Part shown: positions 33,901 through 44,019 of the stretch, in pieces
How positions within the stretch are numbered: position 1 is the first letter of the stretch
Layout: every line of letters begins with the position of its first letter
Assembly (NCBI GenBank): GCA_024195265.1
Contig: JAJLRJ010000011.1
Coordinates: 1 to 64,000, forward strand
Direction of reading: 5' to 3'
DNA length: 64,000 nucleotides
From: Dendrophyllia cribrosa
Lineage: Eukaryota; Cnidaria; Anthozoa; Scleractinia; Dendrophylliidae
Notes under the pieces: model-generated
What the model was told of the DNA's origin: nothing
What the model saw: only the letters and a program-made list of their open reading frames with translations
The model's database searches: none
Made by a program: the position numbers and the translations under genes

Positions 33901-36900
33901 GAAATTCATCCAGAGTCGAGTCCCAAAGCTACTTCGTTTCCAGGCGGCCATTTTTCCAGTTCAACGAGCAACGAGCCAAATTCGTAAACGAAGTACAACA
34001 CCTAACTCGCTTCATTGAGAAGTGGACTCTGAACTACCTCCAAGCTTAATGATGCTCACCAGGCAGCCACTAAAGATGAAAAATGGCTGTGAACTTACCA
34101 AAAATCGTAGATAATTCATATTAGACCCTTTATTGCAAATCAACCAAGCAAAATGAGATCGTCACAATGACGTTTCCAGTAAACTCGAGCCTTCAGTGTT
34201 TTAGAACAGCAGCACTTTCAATGGTAACTCCAAATATGAAGTCACAAAATCCTATGGGGCGTGTGTATGCAGAAAATCACTCAAAAACGTAAAAATCCTC
34301 AGGTGTGAATGGGTTAAGTGCCAGTTTGATCAAATTTTTTTGGCACTTTTCGAAGTTGTTGTTTTGCAGGGTATGGCAAAGAAATGTATCAAAATGTCAA
34401 ACGCATGTGTAGAGGCATTGTTTTTTGCTCATTAAATTTGGAACTTTTTGGAACTTCAGGAACATGCAAATTTAATGCGAAAGGTGTGGCCGAAAAAGAA
34501 CATTTTCCCTTGATCAGATTAAAAAACGGTTTGGACAGGTTACTAAGTATATTATTTCCTTCAAAAAAATGCACAAAATTGAAATTTAAAAATTTGACTG
34601 GACTGATACTTTAATAAGCTGTGTTAATGAATGGTGGCATTTTTTTTTTTTTTCAGTCTGTGTATAGTGTTACTTGATTGGTTTAATCACTATGGACACA
34701 TGTGCCTCGTGTTTGAGAAGATGGGATTAAGTGTTTTTGATTTCATGGTAAGTTGCACGTTTATTTTTATTTATTTTTTTTCAGTGTAATACATGATGAA
34801 AGATCCTGGATTTGCCAGTAATTTCTTTTAATTTTGTCAACTTACTGTTTTCAATAATTTATTATTTTTTATTTTTTATTATTGAATAAAAAAATAAATT
34901 TATTCCTTTATTTATTAACCTTCTTCTATACTCTAAAGTAAAATTGCTCATAATTTGTTTTTTAATTTGGATGAATTATTTTGCCTGATTTCAGTGAATA
35001 TAGTTTCCATTTATGCTCTTTAACTTAACCTTTTCAGAAGGACAACAGTTACGAACCATACCCCATTGATCAAGTGAGGCATATTTCACATCAACTTGTC
35101 ATTGCAGTCAAATGTAAGTAATGGCTTAAAAGAGGGGTGGGGGGGGAGGGAATAAATTTCTTGCTCCAAAGGGGGGGGAAACGGGGTTAGAGAGGTGGGG
35201 CTTAATAGAGAATTTAAAGTATATTTACATTAGTGAGATAGTATGAGATTCCTAGCTGTGTTCGGTGTGTTATTTGTAATATTACAATCATCTTTAATTT
35301 TCAGTTCTTCATGACATGAAGATGAGCCACACCGATCTCAAGCCAGAGAACATGCTGTTTGTGAACTCCGACTGCAATGTTAATTACAATCCAAGAATGG
35401 TTTGTACACTTTAATCTGATCTGCAATAATACCATAAACTCTGGCAGATAGCCTGAATCACACTCCAAACTAAGAAGCTCAAAGTTTTGTGAAAAGTACC
35501 TGGAATTATACATGTAATGTTAACCCTGAGCCTTCAAAAAACAACTTAATACAATGTATTTTAAGGGCTCCCAGCAAGAATGTCCTAAGTATGTTTTTTG
35601 GCAACTTCCACTAAAATTGTATGTTTTAGGCCCTTAAAAGCACAGTTTTGTCAAATTAATGATTTATTATTGTTAAGGTACTTAAAACAGATACAAAATG
35701 GGGAAGAAAATCCACATCTTTGACAAAATGTTTTGGGCCTGAGGACACCCTATGTATCTTTTCAAGATAAAATTTTATTCTGTTCGAAGAAAGAAGATTT
35801 GTTGACCTGGTTGAAATCCTTTCAGTCGTATTTACATGATCCAGTAAAACTTTTGGCAAGTGAGTCCCTTTTGAGGCCAAAAATCCAAGATGTCAGTGAA
35901 AATTTTCCAAAAAAGTACTTAGAACGTTTCAAGGGAAAACTCGAGAGCAGTACTTTCCTGTCATGCTGTTTATTTTAAGTTGTGGGTGAAATCCTGCAGT
36001 GTGACCAGTCAAATGAAATCTTTTCACTAGTCACGGATGACACTAGGATTTTTCAGTCTGGGTCCTCGGACCCACATGTCCGGTCAAATTGGGGTCCCAA
36101 GCATTCTATTCAAGATTAAAAAAAAGCGGAGTCAAGTCAACATCTTGCGTCCTGGGATGCATTAAAATTTTGCTGATGCATTTTTTGCATTTTGTTTGCG
36201 TAAAAATGCACGATTTCTGCATTAACGCAATCTCTGCTAGTAATTTCTTATGGTTCTGTTTTTCAATATTTCACGAAATTTTGATTTTCGTTTTGGCCAC
36301 TTTTAGATGTAATATGTTTGTATCAATCTAACAATCATACGTTGTTCTCCTTGCAGAAAAAAGATGAGCGGGAAGTGAAGAGCTCTGAGATGAGACTCAT
36401 TGATTTTGGGTCAGCAACATTTGATCATGAACACCATAGTACTGTAGTTTCAACGAGACATTACCGTGCACCCGAGGTCATTCTTGGTGAGCAGTTTTCC
36501 ATTTGCCTGTTGGATGTAAATAATTTCTTTTGTTATTGTTGCCTTGGCTTCACTGCTATTTTTGAGATCTTTTGGTTGAAGTTACAGTTGTTTTTACATA
36601 ACTTTACCATTCGATGTTGCCAATTCATTGGGAAATAAGGTACCAGGCTATGAACTAGCCAATTACGTTGCGAAGTACTGAACATAATTGGGAATGTCAT
36701 TTTGGCCGAAGTACATGTTTTCACGATGTCAGAGCTCGAGAGTTCAGAATACACAATTTTGATGGAAAATTAGATAGTAAATCCATTTGCATTATCAAAG
36801 AATTTCCCTGTGTAGTCAACGTTTCCATCATCTGATATAAGACAGTTGTCTACTTTAGTGGAAATGAAGTAATATGAAAGCGACTTTAAAGTGCCACTAC

Positions 36901-37993
36901 GACGAAAATTTTTGTATTTCTTTTCCGCTTTTTTTTAACGCAAATATATCTAATAGGTTTAGACAAATGCGAATTGCTATAAATTAGGTCGATATATTTT
37001 TACACAGCCCAGAAATAGCTGGCCGAAAACCCACAAAAATTGCGTAAAATCCGTCCGCCATTACTTTGTTCATAAATCTGAGCCCACGTTCTACTGGTTT
37101 GCGATCTGGTACATGTGACTTGATTTGTGACGTCAATGACTCAACGCGGTTCCCTCCGGGACACAGACAACAAAGCCAAAAGGTACGTGTTGAGTCGTTG
37201 ACGTCACAAAATCTTTAGGCCAACTAGATCCAACTCTCAGGATTCAGTCCTGGTCATTTTTTAATTGAGTTATGGCGGCAAGCCGAATTCGAAATGTAGA
37301 GTTAAAATAATGGCACTTCACGTACGAGTTTTAACTTGAAACTTCGCAAGGTAAGTAACGAGTACTTATATTTTTAAAATATGAAGAGAACAGAAAATGT
37401 ATATTTTTGATCATAGTGGCACTTTAAGTTGCAAAAACTCTACACGTACACTTCTTACCCCTGTACATCACATGTTTGTCAGATGCCCTTTTGCATCCAA
37501 AGTGAGTGCAATTGATATAAAAATGTATGCCTGGGTCATTGTCGATATAAGGCCCTTCATTCAGGCACACAATGTTTATGTAACAGGCACCAAGAGATGC
37601 CCTTATTGGTAGACTAAAGACCTTATGTGATTGTGACTTTTTGTCTGGTCCATTCGTTTCAATCTGTAGAACTTGGTTGGTCTCAGCCATGCGACATGTG
37701 GAGTATTGGATGTATCATGTTTGAGCTTTATACAGGCTTTACGCTGTTTCAGGTAATTTGCTAGTATTTCCTTGTTCTGATTACATGTTGATGTAGGTAA
37801 GGTGGGTTTGGTTTTCAATTGAGTATTGAAAATAATTTAGCAATTGCTCTGGTTTTGCATTACTATGCCTTGTGATTGGCTAAAATAATCTTAAAATTTC
37901 TAGTGATTTCATTAGACTTGATGTATTTTGCACACTTTTTAGATATTTATTATTGTAACTTAGGATATGTCTTTTTATCTTGAGAAAATAATA

Positions 37994-38036
<43 letters not shown>

Positions 38037-39022
38037 GAAGTTAAAGCAAAACAAATTGTGGTGCTTGCACGCGTTTTCCTGCCCTTGGCACCTGCTGGTT
38101 GTGACATTAGATTGTCTGCGTCTGTTGTGATTGGCCAGAGTGATTACTTTGGTTTTGGTTTTACGACACAATTGAAAACCACTCCAATAAAAGTATTTTG
38201 TTTCTTTAAGACTCACGAGAACAGAGAACATCTTGCAATGATGGAGAGAATACTCGGACCATTACCATTACATATGATTAAAAAATCCAGGTACGGTGTC
38301 CAGCATTTCAAGTTTTCATTTTTGGTTCCACGTAGTGTTACTGTAGTTGCCTTTTTTTTCTGGTCTGATTTGAGGTCTGTCATTGTTCTCTTTCTAGAAA
38401 AACAAAGTATTTTTACAAAGGTAAACTTGATTGGGACGAAAGGAGTTCTGCTGGGCGATATGTCAGGGAGAATTGCAAGACTCTCAGGGTATAGTGTCAT
38501 TTATTTATCGTATTTTATTTATTTCTTTTTTTAAATTTGGAGCGAGACAAAAAAAAAAAAACAGACACTTGGCTTACACCCGTTTTCCTGCGCTTGGCCC
38601 CAGTTGCATGTTTTCCCACGCTTAGCTCCAGTGGCGTGTTTTCCCGCGCTTAGCACTGCTTTCGTGTATTTCAGTACTTGATACCAGTTGCATTTTATCT
38701 TTCGCGCTTGGCGTCAATTGCCAGTTTTCCCGCCCTGGAAACTGTTTGCTTGTTTCTCCGCACTTAGCTCCTGCTTTTTTTTGCTCAATTTATAAAAAAA
38801 AGTATACGAAGTAAGTACCGCCATTGTTTTGTATTCCCACAGAAATACAAGCGCGGAGAAGGAGAAACACATGAACTGTTCTTTAACCTTGTAGAACATC
38901 TGTTGGACTATGAACCCGACAAACGGCTGACCGCAAAAGAAGCGATATCACATCCTTTCTTTTACGGCATGAACATGTCTTATTCATCCGGCAACAGACA
39001 TTCCCACAGCAAGAGTAGATGA
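27928..39022 (+). CDS. CLK: CDC-like (LAMMER) dual-specificity kinase, 13 exons
   Basis: CLK kinases phosphorylate SR splicing factors in the nucleus. Exons: 27928-28194, 29830-29932, 30686-30746, 31502-31555, 31663-31728, 34657-34747, 35038-35113, 35305-35399, 36357-36486, 37670-37752, 38211-38290, 38398-38488 and 38843-39022. All join in phase: 458 residues (human CLKs about 480-500). Residues 1-89 are rich in RS/SR/RR repeats. The kinase domain starts near 124: G-loop GEGTFGKV 131-138, VAIK Lys153, catalytic HTDLKPEN with Asp250, DFG at 287-289, activation segment [10 protein letters not shown], and the diagnostic [11 protein letters not shown] at 348-358. [13 protein letters not shown] and [13 protein letters not shown] close the fold. 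It ends in a short Ser/His/Arg tail. Exon 2 has a weak pyrimidine tract before its AG, so its 5' edge (29830) is the least certain boundary. Vertebrate paralogue number cannot be given. AATAAA at 40106. Confidence 0.96.
28696..28828. mobile_element. MITE-like inverted repeat (GGGCGTAGC...GCTACGCCC)
   Basis: GGGGCGTAGC and GCTACGCCCTT are at the edges, with 'gtacctgaaaaagtc' and 'gtacctctgaaaaagtc' inside as direct repeats. In CLK intron 1. Confidence 0.5.
29404..29581. mobile_element. Small inverted-repeat element (AACCCTTTCAGCCCC ends)
   Basis: AACCCTTTCAGCCCC and GGGGGCTAAAAGGGTAA face each other in CLK intron 1. They resemble the TTAACCCTTT ends of the element at 3015, but the flanking TTAA is not intact. 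Confidence 0.55.
31128..31250. repeat. Repeat with AAACACTC/GAGTGTTT hairpin, second copy
   Basis: 'Atgtttggatacccgatg' followed by AAACACTCTTTTGAGTGTTT, as at 13720-13830; 'gtgtttcatcaggat' at the left edge is an inverted partner. In CLK intron 3. Confidence 0.5.
31780..32798. mobile_element. 1019-bp TTAA-flanked element, copy A, in CLK intron 5
   Basis: Starts TTAACCCATTGACACCTGA and ends TCAGGTGTGAATGGGTTAA. A second copy of exactly the same length, nearly identical and in the same orientation, lies at 33299-34317 in the same intron. Short open frames inside are shared by both copies but match no transposase, so the family is non-autonomous. Confidence 0.85.
32812..32996. repeat. Degenerate TTAGGG-rich segment between GTCACGTGA boxes
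   Basis: 'Gttagggttaggg' at about 32848 is followed by several further (c/t)tagggtta phrases. The segment is bounded by GGTCACGTGACC at the left and CAGGTCACGTGA at the right. It lies between the twin 1019-bp elements. Confidence 0.6.
33299..34317. mobile_element. 1019-bp TTAA-flanked element, copy B, in CLK intron 5
   Basis: Same ends, length and orientation as copy A (31780-32798). I see only scattered single-base differences, for example 'acgtcatag' against 'acatcatag' and 'gcgcccatt' against 'gcgtccatt'. The copy ends about 340 bp before exon 6. Confidence 0.85.
36886..37427. mobile_element. 542-bp TTAA-flanked element in CLK intron 9
   Basis: Starts TTAAAGTGCCACTACGACG and ends ATCATAGTGGCACTTTAA. 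The same family occurs at 21617-22026; the ends also resemble the SF3B6 intron element (TTAAAGTGCTACTGCGA). No transposase frame. Confidence 0.8.
37807..38187 (-). mobile_element. GAGCAGTTTTCAATTG-family MITE with (ATT)n tract, abutting CLK exon 11
   Basis: Edges 'ggttttcaattgag' and 'acaattgaaaacc' and interior 'gtgattggct', 'gcacgcgttttcctg', 'ggttttggttttac' match, in reverse, the element at 48289-48571. An (ATT)n microsatellite of about 48 bp (37989-38036) interrupts it. The right edge is only about 24 bp before the exon 11 acceptor. Confidence 0.65.
38556..38780 (+). repeat. Degenerate minisatellite of about 38 bp in CLK intron 12
   Basis: Five or six units of the form 'gttttcccgcgcttagc-(t/a)c-cag(t/c)' with C-rich cores. 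They resemble the 'gcacgcgttttcctgcccttggc' part of the MITE at 37807-38187, from which they may derive. Confidence 0.55.
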
Positions 39023-39427
39023 CTAGATATGGAATACAGAGCCAAGACAAAAGCCTGCTTCGTGCCCACTTTGTTCTATTACGCCTTGCTGTTTTTCTTT
39101 CTTCTCTTCTCGTTTGCTAGCTCCATGTAAATCATAGGCAGATTTAGTTTTTCACTCACGCAACGCAGCATCGCTAAACTTCTGCAACGTCTTCACAATC
39201 GGGAGAATTCAAATGCCGTTGTTCCCATCTGCTCTTCACGGAAACTCGAGGAGTTCCCGAGAGTTGCCCTCCACAGCACAAGCACATACGACCGAGCTGG
39301 AGTGCGCCGATGGTTGTTCCGTCGGCTTCTCGACATCGGCAGCCTTTCGGGCGAAATCCTTGGGCTTCGGTTCTTCTCGGTAACTGGCTCCAAGCGAAAG
39401 AGTCTTTATGCATCAGATATACAGCCC

Positions 39428-39726
39428 TTTGATTAAACGTTGTCACTGATCGGTCTTACCCCTACGTGACCAGACCGAAAGGGAGTATGGGTGAATTAAA
39501 ATGCACGAGTAATTATTCTCTATCGCGTTTACAATGGAGAACAAAACTCACATTTGTCTTCGCGTGTTACGCAAAGACAACAAGAGTCGCTTCGATACAC
39601 ATTCTGTTAAGGACGTTCCATATTTTGATAATGTGCAGTTGTTGAATGTGAATTGATTTCTCTCTATAATCCTTTTCGGTCTGGCCGCGTAGGGATGAGA
39701 CCGATCAATGACAACGTTTAATCAAA
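39428..39726. mobile_element. Fold-back MITE in the CLK 3' UTR
   Basis: The arms of about 55 bp start TTTGATTAAACGTTGTCA and end TGACAACGTTTAATCAAA, with GATCGGTCTTACCCCTACG mirrored inside. It lies between the CLK stop codon and its likely poly(A) signal. Confidence 0.8.
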
Positions 39727-40105
39727 AGACTATAACTTTTAAACAAGGCGTCTAATCGTTAAATTCATTAAATGCTAAGATCACAAATTTACTGTATTGC
39801 AAAGTAAGAACTGAATCCAGCACTTGCACTAAAATCAAGCCAACGAAACGTTTTTTCTCTTCGTCTATAATATTATTGGAAGCAATATTGCCTAGTCCTG
39901 AAAACAGTCAGTTTTATTTTGAGTTGCTTTCTCCATAAGTCTTCTTGCCAAGCCAAATGCATTCGCTAAGCTAACAGTATCATATTCGTACTTGGAAATT
40001 AACAATGAAGTTTTACAGAAAGTTATTTTATGGAACATCTATTGTACAGAATAATATTAATTGCTTGCGACTGTACATATATTAATAGGAAATCCCGAAA
40101 GAGTA

Positions 40106-40111
40106 AATAAA
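40106..40111 (+). terminator. Probable CLK poly(A) signal
   Basis: AATAAA followed 15-30 bases later by a GTGT/TTTT-rich stretch. Confidence 0.55.
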
Positions 40112-40269
40112 CGCAAGTGTATTTTATTTCCTTGATCGTGTTTGTGTGAAGCGTATTCTCCTGCTAACAAACACAGGGAAGACCGGGGGGGGGGGGGGAG
40201 GGGAAGGGGGGGGGGGAAGGTAACGATCGCGTCTATTTACAACCGATTTCACTGTAGTGTCCAGAGACG

Positions 40270-40660
40270 GGCTTTTCAAGCATGATTTGCTGGTTAGCAA
40301 ATTTCCACCGGTTTTCCGTGGTGTGGACTTTTATTTACCACGGTTTTACGTCAATCACATGGTTAAAATTTGTTCATTTTGACCATGTGATGACGTAAAT
40401 GTTGACCATGTGATTGACGTAAATCGTGGTAAATAACAGTCTACACCACGGAAAACTGGTGGAAATCTGTTTTTTACCACAATATTTAGAAAAAAGAGAC
40501 CAAGTAAAATCGAAGTTTCGTTATAAATCGTGATGCATTGCGTGATGTTAGCGTCAGCACCGTTGTCTGCACTCTCAATTACCATCCGCATCGACCAATC
40601 GGACTGCGAGACCCCGGCAAGTGTGGCAAATGATTTGCCCGAAAATAAGACATTGTGAAG
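40270..40660 (+). repeat. Fold-back repeat (TTTCCACCGGTTTTCCGTGG), copy 1
   Basis: 'Tttccaccggttttccgtgg' is mirrored by 'ccacggaaaactggtggaaa' about 140 bp on, with 'tttaccacg' and 'gaccatgtgatgacgtaaa' inside. The right part ('ttgcgtgatgttagcgtcag') recurs reversed in the copy at 62455-62851. Confidence 0.65.
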
Positions 40661-41111
40661 GAATTCTGGCATAATTTAAGCATACCTTTCCCCTTCCTTT
40701 GGCGCTGCGCGTTTCTCTCGCCCAAATCCCCATGTGCGATGGGCTATGTATTTTAATATTTCGGGAAATCAGTACTTACTTCGTAACCTCGGTTGACACG
40801 TGAATTCACTTCATAATTGTTTCATTATGGACGGACCAGGCCATGACAGGCGAATCATGTTTGACGAATAGCTCGTTTGGCTTCAAAAGTGGGCCATAGT
40901 TAGCAGTCACTTTCACTAGTGACACTTTATAGGGCACAGCTCAAAAGTCAGTCACCGTTTCACACTCTAGTATACAATCCGGTGGTTTATAGTTCAGTCC
41001 ACAGGCTCCATATAATTTTTTGGCGCACGCGGCATGGGCACGAAAATGGCGCGAGCACGCGTTGTTTATTATGATGACGTCACGAAAATAAAGAGGTTTT
41101 TGCGGTAACTA

Positions 41112-41419
41112 AAGGTGCTGGGACACGAGGAATTTTTTTCCTGCAACTTGCAACGCAACGCTGACGAGAGCCGTTGCGACATGTTGCGAGACAAGTTGCT
41201 GATTACGTGTTACACGTTTGCAACTTGTCTCGCAACGTTGCAAAAAGTAGATAAGTGGTCAACTTTTTCTGCAACTCGCAACGCAATTTTTCGTTGCGAA
41301 ACAAGTTGCGCGGAGGACGTGTTACACGCGCAATTTCATCCGCAACTTGTCTCGCAACGGCTCTCGTCAGCATTGCGTTGCTAGTTGCAGGAAAAAATTG
41401 CCTCGTGTAACGGCACCTT
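41112..41419. mobile_element. 308-bp fold-back MITE upstream of the BTB gene
   Basis: Left AAGGTGCTGGGACACGAGG, right CCTCGTGTAACGGCACCTT. Arms of about 65 bp contain CCTGCAAC-TTGCAACGCAACG and its mirror. The interior repeats GCAACTTGTCTCGCAACG. Confidence 0.75.
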
Positions 41420-41958
41420 GAAACGTTTATGGCGCGCATTCCATGCACACGGTGAATTTTTATAAAAATTGGTAGGATATTCTTTGTTCTCGATCACAAA
41501 AAAAACGACAATTTTTGTACATGCACAAACCCAATAAACGTAAAAAACGAAAAGTGAGTAAATTGCCGAAAATTATGTACCGATTTTTTTATGGCTTTGT
41601 TAGATTAGACTTGCTGAATGTTTCTTCTCTTTCACCAAAAATCGCGACTATTTACCGTGTAAAAACCGAGAAAATCCGTTGAGAGGTTTGCTAGCCTTGA
41701 TCATTGGTTGCCATGGTAACGAGACAAGACTGCCAAATTGAACTCCATAAACGAGAAAGCCTAAGCTACGTGTATATGTATATTATGCCTAGTATCGCGA
41801 AACAAAACTCTTGAAAGACAGCAATAAGATCGTGTATATTTTATTTGAAGACAGGCCAATAACAAAATGGAGCCACCTTAAGTGTAGTCCAGTCCGCAAT
41901 CCACAAGTGAAGGATGTCGTGCGGCTTGGTTACTAAGTTCTTGTCTGTGAACGTTGAA

Positions 41959-42600
41959 ATGGCCGCGACTCGTGCCGATTCACCATTTTCTAAGCCGTGG
42001 AAATCAAGTAACCTGGTACTTGTTGTTGAAGGTTGGCGATTTCATGTCCATCGAGAAGTGCTAATCGTCTGTTCACCAGTGTTCGAAGCCATGCTGTCCT
42101 CGAATTTCAAAGAGAAATCTGCGTTTGAAATCGCACTTCCGGAGAAAGTGGCGGAAGAAATTCAACAACTTCTGGAGGCCATCTACCCTGACAGAAAATT
42201 CCCTATCACGAAGGAAAACTGGTTTTCTCTTCTTGCGCTCGCGAATGAATATCAAATCGATTTACTGAAGGAGCGTTGCGTAAAATATTTGACTTCTTGG
42301 TGCAAAAAAGACATGACCTCAGACGAGGCTATTGCGGTGGTAGTCATCAGTCAAAAGCATCCGTTGGATGACAAAATTGTTCAAAGCTGCATGACAAAAT
42401 TTGCGTCTCAGCCTGAGCGACGTTTGGATGTCATAAAGAAACAGCAGTTGTATTCAGAGCTTACGCTTGCGAATGAAAAGCGGATTTTAGAGGAAAGGGT
42501 CAAGTTCTTGGAATCACAGTCACGGTCAGGAACGTTTCGTTTGGATGACTTCCCTTCAATTTTACGTAGTAGTAAACCAAAGCGAACAAGATGGGTGTAA
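41959..42600 (+). CDS. Single-exon BTB/POZ domain protein
   Basis: BTB domains mediate dimerisation and often recruit substrates to cullin-3 ubiquitin ligases. The 213-residue frame begins MAATRADSPF; an upstream in-frame ATG at 41914 would add 15 residues, but the second ATG has the better context (GAAATGGCC). The BTB fold spans residues about 18-115: LVLVVEGWRFHVHREVLIVC, then SPVFEAMLSSNFKE, IALPEKVAEEIQQLLEAIYP and LLALANEYQIDLLKERC. A helical region follows, then a coiled-coil-like segment (LTLANEKRILEERVKFLESQ, 168-187) and a basic tail (SKPKRTRWV). There is no MATH, Kelch or zinc-finger part. Intronless BTB genes of this size are common in anthozoans, as I recall. The 3' flank is duplicated in inverse near 46400. 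Confidence 0.9.
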   Translation: MAATRADSPFSKPWKSSNLVLVVEGWRFHVHREVLIVCSPVFEAMLSSNFKEKSAFEIALPEKVAEEIQQLLEAIYPDRKFPITKENWFSLLALANEYQIDLLKERCVKYLTSWCKKDMTSDEAIAVVVISQKHPLDDKIVQSCMTKFASQPERRLDVIKKQQLYSELTLANEKRILEERVKFLESQSRSGTFRLDDFPSILRSSKPKRTRWV

Positions 42601-42734
42601 ATACTCCTTGGGAACCTACAATCTACAGTAAAAATGAGCGAAATGAAACGACGTTTTGAAGTCATCCTGGCTTCATTTTCAAGTCAAAAGGTCACTGTTC
42701 AAGTGAAGTTAATTTATACTACTGTGGAAATCAT

Positions 42735-42901
42735 ATATGTGTACTGCGGATGAAACATGAGTGAAATTTGATCCTCGCAGTGCGCTATCAACTTAAGCAG
42801 TTGAAAAGCAACCTGAAGAAAAAAAATTCAGGCTTGAACGGGATACGAACCCATGACCTTCCGATACCGGTGCAATGCTCTATCCACTGAGCTACCAAGC
42901 C
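42735..42901 (-). repeat. tRNA-headed SINE, complete copy
   Basis: Minus-strand head at 42901-42831 (tRNA-like, see next entry), then a T-rich joint and a body running 'caggttgcttttcaactgc', 'ttaagttgatagcgcactgc', 'gaggatcaaatttcact' and 'catccgcagtacaca'. The same body occurs at 42985-43075 and, split by the Merlin element, at 43095-43145 plus 46267-46310. Confidence 0.75.
42831..42901 (-). tRNA. tRNA-like pseudogene (SINE head)
   Basis: The 71-nt cloverleaf has a 7-bp acceptor stem (GGCTTGG with TCAAGCC), D-arm GCTC/GAGC and T-arm ATGGG-TTCGTAT-CCCGT. The anticodon stem TTGCA/CGGAA pairs poorly, and the loop CCGGTAT has C instead of the near-universal T before the would-be anticodon GGT (Thr). 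It is therefore a SINE head rather than a working tRNA gene, although prediction programs may call it tRNA-Thr. Confidence 0.6.
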
Positions 42902-42984
42902 ATATGGATAGATAATCAATTGTGAGTTCGTGATATACCCAATGATAGTGAAATACATGAATATGAATATATGAAAATCATACA

Positions 42985-43137
42985 TATATGTGTACTGCGG
43001 ATGAAACATGAGTGAAATTTGATCCTCGCAGTGCGCTATCAACTTAAGCAGTTAAAAAGCAACCTGAAAAAAAAATTCAGGCTTGAACGGGATCCCGTTC
43101 AAGCCTGAATTTTTTTTTTTCACGTTGCCTTTCAACT
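42985..43137. repeat. Two SINE bodies joined head-to-head
   Basis: One body (plus orientation of 'actgcggatgaaacatgag') ends at 'aggcttgaacggg' and is followed at once by its mirror 'cccgttcaagcct'. The junction is a perfect palindrome around GGGATCCC near 43090. The second body is then interrupted by the Merlin element. Confidence 0.7.
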
Positions 43138-43161
43138 GCTTAAGTGGGTGACCCTATTCGG

Positions 43162-43376
43162 CGGAATGGCGGAATATTCTAAAACACGGAATGGCGGAAT
43201 ATTCTAAAACATGGAATGGTGGAATATTCTAAAACACGGAATGGCGGAATATTCTAAAACACGGAATGACGGAATATTCTAAAACACGGAATGGCGGAAT
43301 ATTCCAAAACACGGAATGGCGGAATATTCCAAAACACGGAATGGCGGAATATTCTAAAACATGGAATGGCGGAGCT
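43162..43376 (+). repeat. Left subterminal array of the Merlin element, 25-bp unit
   Basis: About nine units of GGAATGGCGGAATATTCTAA + AACAC, with few changes (GGTGG, GACGG, ATTCC). They may be transposase-binding sites (inference). Confidence 0.85.
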
Positions 43377-43793
43377 GAAAACAAAAACAAGAAACAAAAA
43401 GAATGGAAAAGATGAGAAAAGGATTCGACTCTGCTAACTGTCTCCGCAACAAGCGATTGAGGCTAAAAATGTTTCAGGCACCACTGCCACGAGACACACA
43501 ATGTCCCATAAAATGAGCCTTCTGTTAACAGCCTTAACAGCGGCTGCTTCCAATAGAAAACCAGGTTACAAAGCTTGTCTTGAAGTTTTTAAAATGGCGG
43601 TGTTTGGAACTATACCAACGTAAATAAGTTACATTTCGCGGTATTTAGAAGCAAAAAACGGTGTATTTTTTTGGGCTAGATTTCAGAATACCCCGCCACT
43701 TTTGACAACATAAAACTACTGCTCCCGTGCTCCCGCAGTGGATAAAATTCACCTTCAAAAGCTGCTCCCGCAATGCCACAGTCCTCAAGATTT

Positions 43794-44019
43794 GGTATAT
43801 ACTCCATGGAGGTTTTTAATTATATGCACACAAAACTATCCGGCATTTATTTAGGGTTAAAAACTCATTTTAAAATGGTTAGCTTTTATTTACTGTTATG
43901 GGTAGTGATATCCATAACAGTAAATAAAAGCTAACCATTTCAAAATGAGTTTTTAACCCTAAATAAATGCCGGATAGTTTTGTGTGCATATAATTAAAAA
44001 CCTCCATGGAGTATATACC
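43794..44019. mobile_element. 226-bp palindromic MITE nested in the Merlin element
   Basis: The arms of about 100 bp start GGTATATACTCCATGGAGG and end CCTCCATGGAGTATATACC. The flanking CAAGATTT occurs at 43786-43793 and 44020-44027, a perfect 8-bp target duplication. Only two or three mismatches are seen between the arms, so the insertion appears recent. Superfamily not assigned (8 bp suits hAT or Merlin). Confidence 0.9.

Larger units (their letters stand above)
39023..40140 (+). other. CLK 3' UTR
   Basis: No coding signal on the plus strand. The first AATAAA followed by a T-rich stretch is at 40106-40111, so the UTR is probably about 1.1 kb and carries the fold-back at 39428-39726. Antisense frames near 39170-39450 are not supported. 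Confidence 0.6.

Noticed and set aside
39174..39446. 90-codon antisense frame in the CLK 3' UTR
   Set aside because: No recognisable domain, and its end overlaps a fold-back MITE.
42831..42901. Functional tRNA-Thr gene
   Set aside because: Anticodon stem is weak, the base before the anticodon is C rather than T, and a SINE body is attached; kept only as a tRNA-like SINE head.
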